Below, piece after piece: positions 22,701 to 30,561 of a stretch of 30,561 nucleotides of DNA. Numbering within the stretch: the stretch's first letter is position 1; each line of letters opens with the position of its first letter. The notes beneath the pieces were generated by a model. That model did not search any database. It saw nothing but the letters and a program-made list of their open reading frames with translations, and was not told the DNA's origin. Origin of the DNA: Bacteroidales bacterium (lineage in GTDB: Bacteria > Bacteroidota > Bacteroidia > Bacteroidales > UBA7960); the NCBI GenBank assembly GCA_007122505.1, contig SKTQ01000006.1, positions 1 through 30,561 on the forward strand, in the 5' to 3' direction. Made by a program: the position numbers and the translations under genes.

Positions 22701-24097
22701 CAGTTCCTTTCATCAATGACGATGGAAGAGAGTACCATGTGGTTATAGGCCGTTCGGCGGAAATGCGCATCATCGACAAAAACACCCAGATGGTTTTGAC
22801 CAGTCAGAATATTCCTTATGGTGCAAACTTGTATTTCAAACATGGTGATGAAGTGCAAAGCGGAGACCTGATCTGTGAATGGGACCCCTACAATGCGGTC
22901 ATTATTTCGGATAAGCCGGGTAAAGTAGTATATAATAATATGAAAGAGGGTACTACATACCGCACGGACTCTGATGAGCAAACAGGATATTATGAAAAAG
23001 TGATCATCGATTCAAAAGACAAGACACGCAACCCCTCTGTCAGCATTGTTGACGCAGAAGGCTCTGAAGAGCGTATCTTTGATATGCCTGTGGGTGCCCA
23101 CGTTGTTGTGAACGAAAACAGAGAGATCAAACCAGGTACGATCATCGCAAAAATACCGCGTGCGGTTGGTAAATCCGGTGATATCACAGGTGGTTTACCA
23201 AGAATCACAGAGCTCTTCGAGGCCAGAAACCCGTCTGATCCGGCTGTGGTTTCCGAAATTGACGGTGTGGTTTCTTTCGGCAAAAAGATTAAGCGAGGCA
23301 ACAGGGAAGTCATCATTACCTCCAAAACGGGTGATGAAAAACGCTATCTTGTGCCGCTGACCAAGCAAATCCTTGCACAGGAAAACGACTTTGTGAAGGC
23401 TGGAACACCTCTGTCCGACGGTCCTATCACCCCTGCCGATATTCTGGCCATCAAAGGTCCTACGGCAGTGCAGGAATACATTGTGAATGAAGTGCAGGAA
23501 GTTTACCGTATGCAGGGGGTTAAAATCAATGATAAGCATTTTGAGATCATCGTTCGTCAAATGATGAGAAAAGTTGTGATTGACGATCCGGGTGATACCA
23601 GATTCCTTGAGAACGAGATTGTGAACAAGATAGAGTTTATGGAAGAAAACGACAGCTTGTTTGGCAAAAAAGTGGTCGAAGATCCGGGTGATTCATCACT
23701 CAAACCCGGACAGATGATCACGGCCCGCAAACTGAGAGATGAAAATTCTCTGCTGAAACGTAAAGATAAAAAACTTGTGGTTGCACGCGACGCCAATGGG
23801 GCAACCGCACGGCAGCAACTCCAGGGTATTACCAAGGCATCTCTGCAGACCCAGAGTTTTATCTCTGCAGCCTCCTTCCAGGAAACAACCAAGGTGTTGA
23901 CCGACGCCGCTGTGAATGCAAAAACCGACAGGCTCAGCGGTCTGAAAGAAAATGTTATCGTTGGCCATCTGATACCTGCCGGTACAGGACTGCGTGAATA
24001 CGACAACATCATCGTTGGATCAATGGAAGAATATAAGCTTTTAATGGCATCCAAGGAAAAAGCGGCAGCTGAAGCAGCCGAAGCCAGCAGTGAATAG
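19790..24097 (+). CDS. rpoC: DNA-directed RNA polymerase subunit beta'
   Basis: The beta' subunit, 1435 residues, holds the catalytic magnesium with NADFDGD (471-477; Asp473, Asp475, Asp477). The N-terminal zinc ribbon has Cys66, Cys68, Cys81 and Cys84; the second zinc site has Cys820, Cys894, Cys901 and Cys904. The bridge helix and trigger loop region reads QSIGEPGTQLTLRTFHVGG. All conserved blocks are present without frameshift. The C-terminus ends in an Ala/Glu-rich tail (KEKAAAEAAEASSE). The gene closes the conserved operon; hairpins and DUF3467 follow. Confidence 0.98.
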   Translation: MAFRKESNVKSNFSSITISLASPESVLERSHGEVLKPETINYRTYKPERDGLFCERIFGPVKDWECHCGKYKRIRYKGIVCDRCGVEVTEKKVRRERMGHIKLVVPVAHIWFFRTLPNKIGYLLGLPSKKLDQIIYYERYVVINPGVKSDEFNFMDFLTEEEYFNALESIPLENQMLDDDDPNKFVAKMGAESLKELLMNLDLDQLSYDLRHKANTETSQQRKADALKRLQVVEAFREAQQSIENRPEWMIVDVVPVIPPELRPLVPLDGGRFATSDLNDLYRRVIIRNNRLKRLIEIKAPDVILRNEKRMLQEAVDSLFDNSRKTNAVKTESNRPLKSLSDSLKGKQGRFRQNLLGKRVDYSARSVIVVGPELGLHECGIPKEMASELFKPFIIRKMLERGIVKTVKSAKKIVDRKDPVVWDILENVLKGHPVLLNRAPTLHRLGIQAFQPKLIEGKAIQLHPLVCTAFNADFDGDQMAVHLPLGNAAILEAQLLMLASHNILNPANGAPIAVPSQDMVLGLYYMTKARKHSDAHPVKGEGLTFYGPEEVIIAHNEGAADLHAIIKVRVPVKEEDELVYKVVETTVGRVLFNQVVPENYGFINLLLTKKALRDVIGGIMKETGISRTSKFLDDIKDLGFDMAFRGGLSFNLGDIIVPEEKQILINQANDQVEEVRGNYSMGFITNTERYNQIIDIWTHTNAKLTKVLIDKTTADNQGFNPVYMMLDSGARGSKEQIRQLSGMRGLMAKPQKSGAKGGEIIENPILSNFKEGLSVLEYFISTHGARKGLADTALKTADAGYLTRRLVDVAQDVIITETDCGTLRGLTATALKNNEETVETLYDRILGRNTLHDIYHPTTGKLIVKAGAELTEEISQVIEDSPIEAVEIRSVLTCEAKKGVCAKCYGRNLATGRMIQKGEAVGVIAAQSIGEPGTQLTLRTFHVGGTASNIATASKLNAKYGGVLEIDELRSVPFINDDGREYHVVIGRSAEMRIIDKNTQMVLTSQNIPYGANLYFKHGDEVQSGDLICEWDPYNAVIISDKPGKVVYNNMKEGTTYRTDSDEQTGYYEKVIIDSKDKTRNPSVSIVDAEGSEERIFDMPVGAHVVVNENREIKPGTIIAKIPRAVGKSGDITGGLPRITELFEARNPSDPAVVSEIDGVVSFGKKIKRGNREVIITSKTGDEKRYLVPLTKQILAQENDFVKAGTPLSDGPITPADILAIKGPTAVQEYIVNEVQEVYRMQGVKINDKHFEIIVRQMMRKVVIDDPGDTRFLENEIVNKIEFMEENDSLFGKKVVEDPGDSSLKPGQMITARKLRDENSLLKRKDKKLVVARDANGATARQQLQGITKASLQTQSFISAASFQETTKVLTDAAVNAKTDRLSGLKENVIVGHLIPAGTGLREYDNIIVGSMEEYKLLMASKEKAAAEAAEASSE

Positions 24098-24136
24098 TAA
24101 TCGTTGCTTCTTTTGCCTTTCAGTGTGAACATTAAC

Positions 24137-24174
24137 CGGCGTAGGTTTCAGGTTTATGCCTGATACCTACCGCC
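24137..24174 (+). terminator. Hairpin after rpoC, probable operon terminator
   Basis: A stem of about 15 bp (around 24138-24152 with 24159-24174, one mismatch and one bulged C) starts about 40 bases after the rpoC stop codon. It lacks a strong T run, and a second small hairpin (24185-24190 with 24195-24200) follows. It may be a weak terminator or a 3'-end stabiliser. Confidence 0.5.
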
Positions 24175-24299
24175 AATTTCTGCATCCGGTTCCAACCGGA
24201 AAAATCTGCCTGATCATTTACATTTTGCAGCATTCCATAACTAATGGATTGTCTTTCAGAATACAAAAAACTCAACATATAAACCTTAAACCAACTATT

Positions 24300-24614
24300 A
24301 TGGCTGACCAAAAAAGACCTGACAAACAGATTAACATAGAATTGGGTGAAGACGTAGCGGAAGGTGTATATTCAAACCTCGCCATCATTACCCATTCTAA
24401 TACCGAATTTGTGGTGGACTTCGTGCGTATGATGCCCGGCGTTCCCAAGGCAAAGGTAAAATCACGGATTGTATTAACACCTCAACATGCCAAGCGCCTG
24501 ATGAATGCCCTCAGGGAGAATATTGCTAAGTATGAATCCATACACGGACCCATCAAGGAGATCAAAGGTCCTGCACTTCCCATGAACCTGGGAGGCCCCG
24601 CGGCACAAGCCTGA
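24300..24614 (+). CDS. DUF3467 family protein
   Basis: This 104-residue protein belongs to the DUF3467 family of unknown function. Visible landmarks are INIELGEDVAEGVYSNLAIITHSNTEF, then DFVRMMPGVPKAKVKSRIVLTPQHAKRLMNAL and a Pro/Gly-rich tail. The fold appears to be a small alpha-beta domain without signal peptide or membrane segment. I chose the ATG at 24300; the frame is open further upstream to 24156, but that part lies on the hairpins after rpoC and has no family resemblance. DUF3467 genes are often found next to rpoC in Bacteroidota, so a link to transcription is possible but unproven. It may be co-transcribed by read-through; a weak promoter-like TACATTTTG lies at 24219-24227. Confidence 0.88.
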   Translation: MADQKRPDKQINIELGEDVAEGVYSNLAIITHSNTEFVVDFVRMMPGVPKAKVKSRIVLTPQHAKRLMNALRENIAKYESIHGPIKEIKGPALPMNLGGPAAQA

Positions 24615-24961
24615 TAAGACACAGGGAGTATTTTTCCGGATGATTATTTTTTCGGAAATATCATTGATATTTTTGATTAAAACTCTTTTCGCAATTTTTC
24701 GTGGAACTTATTATTCCTCGCTAAGGCCGCCAAATTATCATGCAAAATCCGCAAAGGATAGTTGTTTCATTTATTTATCAATGTAATAAGTGGATGATAA
24801 ACGCCGATTACGGGACATTCTAAGTTAATCAAAATCATCAATATTCCCTTGTTTATCCTTCTATAAAAAGACTCAAGACTTTATTCGGAAAACAGAAAAA
24901 AGGGCTTCCCCATAAGGAGAAGCCCTTTCTGTTAACTTTTTGGCTAAAGCTTTACAGCTCT
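24615..24961. other. Intergenic region, 347 bases, between convergent genes
   Basis: AT-rich sequence between the DUF3467 gene and the minus-strand T9SS cargo gene. A small AT-rich hairpin (24657-24662 with 24666-24671, then TTTG) may end DUF3467 transcripts. The right end holds the terminator of the T9SS gene at 24896-24928. I see no gene, tRNA or repeat in the rest. Confidence 0.6.
24896..24928 (-). terminator. Intrinsic terminator of the T9SS cargo gene
   Basis: A 10-bp stem (24899-24908 with 24919-24928), extended inward by two more pairs, is followed on the minus strand by a run of six T (24896-24901 as A on the plus strand). It lies about 35 bases past the stop codon of the minus-strand gene. 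Confidence 0.82.
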
Positions 24962-27900
24962 TTACCTGGTCACCTGCACCCTGTGTGTCACCACACCGGC
25001 GCGGGTAGTAAGCTGGATGAAGTAAATTCCGGTATTGAGGCGCGAAACATTTACCTGGTGGCTCACATCATTAACCGATGAGCTGAAAACCACCTGTCCA
25101 AGCATATCAACCATCCTGATATCCAGTATTTCTGTATTGGATTCGATATGCAGGATACTATGCGCAGGATTGGGATACAACAGCATGGTCACTTCATCCA
25201 GATCAATGATATCCAGATCATCCGGACCAAACATGTCTTCAACAAGCATATCACCATCAACTTCCACAGTCCTGTTTGGATCGCCGGGCCATTCGCCGCC
25301 ATCCCAGCCGTCGCCGATAAGGTCTGAGAAATACTTGTATTCATATGTGCCTGCTTCCAGGTGGTGGGTGATGCCAAATACCATCGGGTCAGCGGTTAAC
25401 CACTCCAGCAACTGATTTTCAGGATCGGATCCGGGTTCTGTCCAACCGATCATGCTGCCGGTGATAAAGATGTGATGTACATCCGGATCAAATCCTTCAA
25501 GCAGACCATGAAGAATGGCATTGGTAAGGTCAACATGGAAGGTAACCTCGAACAGTTCAATATCCGCTATCAAAACAACCGGGATTGTTACATCATCTTC
25601 CAGGGTAACTTGTCCCTGAACGGTCAGATAGCCCTCCCTCTCTATCATATAGCTGTAGGTGCCGGGAGCTAAGTTTTCGAACACATAATGTCCGGGGTCA
25701 TACGTTACTCCATCAAAAGTGATGATGGCGTCGGTAATGGGTACTTCGTCTTCATCTGTTACAACAAACGTAACGGTGAAATACTCATACACATCTATTT
25801 CAAAGTCGGCGGTAACTATTTCGGAAGCACCGGTTGTGTAAACCGTTTGCACACCGGCTGTATGTTCTCCGGCAGGCAGGTTGGTGAACAGGTATTCTGT
25901 TTCCGCAATTTCTTCGGCAATCAGGTCGTCGTTCAGGTAAACGTTGAAGCCGAGGAATGCTTTGTTGTTATGGTCTTTGGGATGGCCTGCGTCAACGGGT
26001 TTATCCATGGGGATAAACTCCGGAGCCGGTCCGCTTGCTTCAGCAATTTGTCCTTTGCTGTATCTCACTTCACCAAAGTCAAGACCATAAGCACGGAGGA
26101 GATAATTCACCTGGAAGCCCCAAACGGAGATATCGGTAAATGCGGAAGAGGGGTCTGTGATGTTAAATACGCCAAACTGGGTGCCGGGTACAAAGTCCCA
26201 GGGTTCGCCAACACCATCGTCAGTGGCAAGTCCAAGGAAGCCATTATAACTCAGTCCGAAAAAGAATCCTTCAGGCATTTCAATGGGTTCGCTAAAGGTG
26301 TAGCTGTTCCATTGATTGTCGGTATTTGGGATATTTTCAGCCGTGTACACGATGTTGTTTCTATCTGGCAAGCCATTGGCATCCAGTCCTAACACCCATA
26401 CTTTGACGGTGTTATGGGGGCCACCTTCGGATGTGAGATACCACGTCATTTCTTCGATGATCGCATTATTGAAATGTACGGCACCCATCACGCTGTTCCA
26501 GGTTCCCTGGAAACCAAGCTGCCCGTCAACAACACCATCGTCGTAGCGGAACTCAACAACGCTTGCCGGATCAACCCATGTCAGCAATGCTTCACCGGGA
26601 CCAAGGTCTTCAGTGGTAACCTCTACATTGGCCGGAGGCAGAATCACATCCATCATATGGACCGTAACATCTACATCCTCATTGGTAACAACAATATCCA
26701 CTGATTGTGCTACGTATCCCTGTTTGCTTATTCCGGCAGTATAGCTGCCCACCGGTAGCATGATGCTTGCTTCTCCATCAGCGTCCGTTTCCATGGTGTC
26801 GAATCCATCAATAGAGATGGTAGCGCCTTCAATGGGATCTTCATCAGCTGAATCTTCCAATACGGTGAAGTTTACGCTGAAAATATCCAGCACAGCGAAG
26901 TTGGCAGTAAGGGTAACATCCTCTGCCGGCATCTGATACTGGAAGCTGGCCTGGTCGCTAACTTCGGCACCGTCACTGTCGGTCCAGTTAATGAATTCAT
27001 GGAACACATTTGGTGTGGCAGTTACAGTCACCATGTGGTCTTCGGGGTAGTTCCCTGATCCCTGCACGGTGCCGGCGTTTTCCGGATTCATTTCCAGGTT
27101 CAGGTTGAAAAAGTCCATGTCCATCGGCTGGATGAATGTGATATGGCGTGCCTGCCCGCTGACAACAGTTTCAATGAGTTGGTTATTCCGGTTAATAATG
27201 TGCACGCCACCGCTGTTGGTAACCATGATGTTTCCGTTGCCCAACTCGCGAACGCCTCTTAAACCGGTCACCACTCCATAATAGCCGATTTGTGTACCAT
27301 CACTTTGGTACTCGTAAACACCGGAGGGTGATGAAAAATTGGTAACCAGGATATTTCCGTTTTCAAGTTCCTGCATTTGCTGGGGGAATGCCAGGCCGGT
27401 GGCGAACATACTGATAAAGTTGCCGTCGGTGTCGTAGCGATGAACGCCGCTGGAGCCGCTGGCGCTTACCAGGTAATCGTTAAAGTCGTTGCGGTAAACA
27501 ATTGCCCAGGGGCCATTGAGGCCTCCAACGTTATTGTCAATAAAATTACCAAGATAGGCTCCTTCTGTGTCAAACATGGCCACAGAGTTGGTATTTCCCC
27601 CTCCTGCAACAGTTACCAGGAGGTTTCCGTTAGGTTTCATATACATGCCGCGGATGTTATTCAGTATGTTGCTGTCTTCCCCGCCTTGTGGTGCAAAAGT
27701 TTCTTCAAAAACGCCATCGGTGCTAAACTGCTGCACCAGGCGCATGGTTTGGTCGGAGATCAGGAAGCTGGTGCCGTTGAAGTTCCAGATCAGGTGAATG
27801 GGAGTGGTCAGATTCACATCATCACCCGGGAAGAAAAATTCATCAATGAGTGATCCGTCTTCCGGGTCAAAGGCCATCACCTTTTCATTGCTGCTTTCCG

Positions 27901-28117
27901 GGATCAGGAGGATACCTGTCGCCGGAATAAAGTTCAGGATGGACTCACCCCTTTCGTTGACCAGCCTTTCAGCGGCCAAAGGATCAATGCCCTGTTCTTC
28001 ATAATAGGCCCAGTCAACTTCGCCATCATGATGGATGGACGTTGATGCCGGCTGCGCCAGTAAGGCCGGCAAAAAGATGATCATGCAAAGTAATGATAGT
28101 AAGCGTGCTTTCTTCAT
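24962..28117 (-). CDS. Large secreted multidomain protein with T9SS type A sorting domain
   Basis: The 1051-residue protein is exported by Sec and then by the type IX system to the cell surface or medium. In order: signal peptide (1-21, cleavage after LLA); an NHL/YncE-like beta-propeller (about 55-330, repeats such as NGNILVTN and NGNIMVTN); an InlB-type bacterial repeat (336-408); a carboxypeptidase-regulatory-like beta sandwich (411-490); the start of an Fn3-like domain (492-520) interrupted by a lectin-like segment (521-680); the rest of the Fn3 (about 718-775); a second regulatory-like sandwich (779-850); a starch-binding/E-set-like domain (855-965); and the sorting domain (975-1051) with YPNPAHSILHIE and LNTGIYFIQL. 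No catalytic domain is recognised, so adhesion or binding is most likely. No enzyme activity should be assumed. The gene stands alone, with its own terminator. Confidence 0.88.
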   Translation of the reverse strand: MKKARLLSLLCMIIFLPALLAQPASTSIHHDGEVDWAYYEEQGIDPLAAERLVNERGESILNFIPATGILLIPESSNEKVMAFDPEDGSLIDEFFFPGDDVNLTTPIHLIWNFNGTSFLISDQTMRLVQQFSTDGVFEETFAPQGGEDSNILNNIRGMYMKPNGNLLVTVAGGGNTNSVAMFDTEGAYLGNFIDNNVGGLNGPWAIVYRNDFNDYLVSASGSSGVHRYDTDGNFISMFATGLAFPQQMQELENGNILVTNFSSPSGVYEYQSDGTQIGYYGVVTGLRGVRELGNGNIMVTNSGGVHIINRNNQLIETVVSGQARHITFIQPMDMDFFNLNLEMNPENAGTVQGSGNYPEDHMVTVTATPNVFHEFINWTDSDGAEVSDQASFQYQMPAEDVTLTANFAVLDIFSVNFTVLEDSADEDPIEGATISIDGFDTMETDADGEASIMLPVGSYTAGISKQGYVAQSVDIVVTNEDVDVTVHMMDVILPPANVEVTTEDLGPGEALLTWVDPASVVEFRYDDGVVDGQLGFQGTWNSVMGAVHFNNAIIEEMTWYLTSEGGPHNTVKVWVLGLDANGLPDRNNIVYTAENIPNTDNQWNSYTFSEPIEMPEGFFFGLSYNGFLGLATDDGVGEPWDFVPGTQFGVFNITDPSSAFTDISVWGFQVNYLLRAYGLDFGEVRYSKGQIAEASGPAPEFIPMDKPVDAGHPKDHNNKAFLGFNVYLNDDLIAEEIAETEYLFTNLPAGEHTAGVQTVYTTGASEIVTADFEIDVYEYFTVTFVVTDEDEVPITDAIITFDGVTYDPGHYVFENLAPGTYSYMIEREGYLTVQGQVTLEDDVTIPVVLIADIELFEVTFHVDLTNAILHGLLEGFDPDVHHIFITGSMIGWTEPGSDPENQLLEWLTADPMVFGITHHLEAGTYEYKYFSDLIGDGWDGGEWPGDPNRTVEVDGDMLVEDMFGPDDLDIIDLDEVTMLLYPNPAHSILHIESNTEILDIRMVDMLGQVVFSSSVNDVSHQVNVSRLNTGIYFIQLTTRAGVVTHRVQVTR

Positions 28118-28230
28118 AGTTGGTTGGTTTAGATTAATAAAAACGTAACTGTAAAGCTATGCAAGATAAGAATTTTTTTAAAGAAAGTCAAATGGCAGCG
28201 AATGATTTCGGTCTTCGTCGCTATAAAACT

Positions 28231-30561
28231 TTATGGCTTGACCCCGGCCGGATGAGGCTTTACAGGGAGCCGGGCCATTTTGTCCACCATGAGGGAAGGA
28301 TGGTTAAACTCCTTGGTGATCAGGCCTTTCAATAAATAGATACCGCTGCCGCGGAATGGATACGTTTTTGTTATGGCCGGGAAATGCACGGTGTCGAAAA
28401 ATTGTCCACAATGGTCAAGGAAGCAGCCAAAATACATCACTTCATTTTTTACAGTACGCACGTATTTAGTGGTCACTAACCAACCCACCATCCTCACCTT
28501 TTTTCCTTCACAGTCCGGCATGTCACGGGCAAGGATTTCTCCCCTGAATGCGGTTTGCAACAGTTCGAAGGGTGAAACCGACACGGTAAAACCAAGCAGC
28601 TCCATCTCATCCCAGGCATCCATGATCGCGTCACTTTCCGGTGCGGGCAGTTTGAAGTTTTTCATAGGAGGTCCAAACAACAAGGGCTGGTTGTTTTTTG
28701 CTTTGCCTGTCAGCAGATATACCTGCCACAGAAGCTGTTGTTTGGGAATGCCCGTAAAACGGAATGCATTGGTGCGGATGATCAGGATCATTTGTTCTGT
28801 TCCGGCACCTGTCCTGCGGATAAAATCTTCCAGGCCAAGATAGGGACCCCGGTGTTCCCGTTCATCAACGATGCATCGGGCAATTTTGTATTCCAGGCTT
28901 TGGATGTGCACAAATCCGACGTATATGGTGCTCCCTGTTAGCCGGTTCAGGTAGTTGCTGTTGTTGACACAAGGGGGTTCGATACGGGCACCGTTTCGCC
29001 GCGCTTCGTGAAAATAGATCTCGCTCCGGTAGAACCCACCGAAGTTGTTGATTACCGCTGTGATGAACTCCAGGGGGTAATGGGCCTTTAAGTACAGACT
29101 CTGGAAGCTTTCTGCGGCAAAAGATGCGGAGTGTGCTTTGGAAAACGAGTATCCGGCAAAGGATTCTATTTGTCGCCACACCTCACCGGTAAGGTTTTCG
29201 GAATGTCCTTTGGCACGACAGCCTTCGAAAAAACGATCCACTAAGCGCTGCATCTCTTTTTTCGACCGGTATTTGCCGCTCATGGCCCTTCGCAGCACAT
29301 CGGCGTCGGCCAGGTCGAGACCGGCAAAATGATGACACACTTTGATCACGTCTTCCTGGTACACCATCACACCGTAAGTTTCTTTCAACTGCTGCTCCAT
29401 CACCGGATGCAGGTACTTGATGTTGCCGGGCCGGTGGCTTCGGCGGATGTATTCCTGCATCATACCCGATCTGGAAACACCCGGCCTGATGATGGAACTG
29501 GCCGCCACCAGCCCGGTATAGTCGCTGCAACTCAGCTTTCGCAGCAAGCCACGCATAGCAGGGCTTTCAACATAAAAACAGCCAATGGTTTCTCCCTGGC
29601 GCAGTAGCTCTTTTATTTTTGGGTCTTTTTTGATGATGTCCATACGGTGGATGTCGATCTGCTTGCCGCGGTTGGACCGTATGAGCTGTACGCTGTCGTT
29701 GATGTGCCCGATGCCCCTCTGGCTGAGGATGTCTATCTTTTCAAAGCCCAGTTCTTCAGCGGTGTACATGTCCCACTGCACGGTGGGCATCCCTTTTGGT
29801 GGCAGGTCGAGCGCCGAATATCGGCAGATGGGCTTTTCGGAAACGAGTACCCCGCCTGCATGAATGCTTCGCAGGTTGGGAAAGCCGTTGAGTTGACCGG
29901 CCATTTGCAGTACCTTGTCCGTTATATTGTCTGTATTGCATTGGGTGGGATGTCGCGCTGCCAGGCTGTCCATTTCGGATTTGGGCAGGCCGTAAACTTT
30001 TCCAAGCTCCCTGACGGCCGATCGGTGGTGGAAGGTGGAAATGGTACCCAGCAGGGCTGTATGCGCACGCCCGTAGCGTTTGAAAATGTAGTCAAGCACC
30101 TGGTCGCGCTCCTGCCATGAATAGTCGATGTCGAAGTCGGGTGGGGTAGAACGTTTGGGATTAATAAATCGTTCAAAATAGAGATCCAGTTCGATGGGGT
30201 CCACATCGGTGATTTGCAGGCAGTATGCCACGATGCTGTTGGCTCCGCTGCCGCGGCCAACATGATAAAAGCCGCGCGACATGGAGTAGCGGATAATATC
30301 CCAGGTAATGAGAAAGTAAGAGGAAAACCCCAGCTCATGGATGATCTTCAGTTCATGCTGCACGCGCCGTATCGCCTCTTTGTGACCTTTGCCGTAGCGT
30401 CGCTCCAGTCCCTCTCCGGCCAGCTTTTCCAGCAACACCCTGTCGTCGGCAGGGTGCCCGGTAAAGGTTTTTTTGTTTTTCAGGCTGTGGAAGCTGAAGT
30501 TGATGCTGCATTGTTTCAGCAGGTGTTCTGTGTTTTTAATGATGTGGGGAAAGACCGCATA
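28231..30561 (-). CDS. DNA polymerase III alpha subunit, DnaE family (5' end outside window)
   Basis: The frame is open to the window edge, so the N-terminal PHP domain is mostly outside; 776 residues are visible. The C-family polymerase core is clear: GRGSGANSIVAYCL in the palm, the catalytic PPDFDIDYSW (bases 30118-30147), the third likely catalytic Asp in GFEKIDILS, and the fingers and helix-hairpin-helix segment YSFSKAHSASFAAESFQSLYLKAHYPLEF. An OB-fold segment (VRMVGWLVTTKYVRT) lies near the end. About 630 residues follow the PDFDID motif, roughly 125 fewer than in E. coli DnaE, so the clamp-loader (tau) binding region appears missing. That suggests the shorter second DnaE many Bacteroidota carry, not the main replicase. 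A role in translesion synthesis is inference. No imuB or Y-family gene is visible. Confidence 0.88.
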   Translation of the reverse strand, partial: YAVFPHIIKNTEHLLKQCSINFSFHSLKNKKTFTGHPADDRVLLEKLAGEGLERRYGKGHKEAIRRVQHELKIIHELGFSSYFLITWDIIRYSMSRGFYHVGRGSGANSIVAYCLQITDVDPIELDLYFERFINPKRSTPPDFDIDYSWQERDQVLDYIFKRYGRAHTALLGTISTFHHRSAVRELGKVYGLPKSEMDSLAARHPTQCNTDNITDKVLQMAGQLNGFPNLRSIHAGGVLVSEKPICRYSALDLPPKGMPTVQWDMYTAEELGFEKIDILSQRGIGHINDSVQLIRSNRGKQIDIHRMDIIKKDPKIKELLRQGETIGCFYVESPAMRGLLRKLSCSDYTGLVAASSIIRPGVSRSGMMQEYIRRSHRPGNIKYLHPVMEQQLKETYGVMVYQEDVIKVCHHFAGLDLADADVLRRAMSGKYRSKKEMQRLVDRFFEGCRAKGHSENLTGEVWRQIESFAGYSFSKAHSASFAAESFQSLYLKAHYPLEFITAVINNFGGFYRSEIYFHEARRNGARIEPPCVNNSNYLNRLTGSTIYVGFVHIQSLEYKIARCIVDEREHRGPYLGLEDFIRRTGAGTEQMILIIRTNAFRFTGIPKQQLLWQVYLLTGKAKNNQPLLFGPPMKNFKLPAPESDAIMDAWDEMELLGFTVSVSPFELLQTAFRGEILARDMPDCEGKKVRMVGWLVTTKYVRTVKNEVMYFGCFLDHCGQFFDTVHFPAITKTYPFRGSGIYLLKGLITKEFNHPSLMVDKMARLPVKPHPAGVKP

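Noticed and set aside
25688..26392. A 234-codon plus-strand frame opposite the T9SS cargo gene
   Set aside because: The minus-strand gene here has clear domains and a sorting signal. The plus frame has an unusual composition and no recognisable motif.
1..30561. CRISPR arrays, insertion sequences or a defence island
   Set aside because: I found no spaced direct repeats, transposase, terminal inverted repeats or known defence genes. The window is dominated by housekeeping genes.

Overview
This window looks like a core chromosomal segment of a member of the Bacteroidota, most likely an environmental Bacteroidia lineage related to Bacteroidales/Marinilabiliales. Four things support this: a large secreted protein with a type IX secretion (T9SS) C-terminal sorting domain, Bacteroidota-type promoters (TTTG, about 19-20 bases, TAnnTTTG), an almost complete absence of Shine-Dalgarno sequences, and the Bacteroidota flavour of RpoB, RpoC and the extra DnaE-type polymerase. 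I see no prophage, insertion sequence, CRISPR array or plasmid gene.

Layout. 1-498 is the C-terminal part of a GH16 glycoside hydrolase, followed by a strong symmetric terminator. A Prx6-type peroxiredoxin (minus strand) and a secreted tricorn-like protease (plus strand) diverge from a 303-base intergenic region. After a small unknown minus-strand ORF come pssA (phospholipid synthesis), purS (purine synthesis), yraN and a secreted dipeptidyl peptidase IV. Next is a short cluster of rpsU (bS21), a XerC/D recombinase and hpf (ribosome hibernation).

The centre, 10.8-24.1 kb, is one of the oldest gene orders in bacteria: tRNA-Thr, tRNA-Tyr, tRNA-Gly, tRNA-Thr, tuf, tRNA-Trp, secE, nusG, rplK, rplA, rplJ, rplL, rpoB, rpoC, all on the plus strand. 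It supplies elongation factor Tu with some of its tRNAs, the Sec translocon subunit SecE, the transcription factor NusG, the L1/L11 and L10/L12 ribosomal stalks and the RNA polymerase beta and beta' subunits. A good promoter and a boxA-like element precede it, and large perfect or near-perfect hairpins separate tuf from tRNA-Trp and rplL from rpoB. A DUF3467 gene follows rpoC.

The right end, on the minus strand, holds the 1051-residue T9SS cargo protein and the larger part of a DnaE-type DNA polymerase that runs off the window.

Most of the window is ordinary housekeeping DNA. I did not find a convincing new multi-gene system. The observation I rate highest is that, of all the genes whose start regions I inspected, only rpsU and hpf carry a Shine-Dalgarno-like sequence. 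This fits a bS21-dependent switch on ribosome specificity that may also include the hibernation factor. The boxA-like leader and the rplL-rpoB hairpin are the next best candidates for regulatory follow-up.
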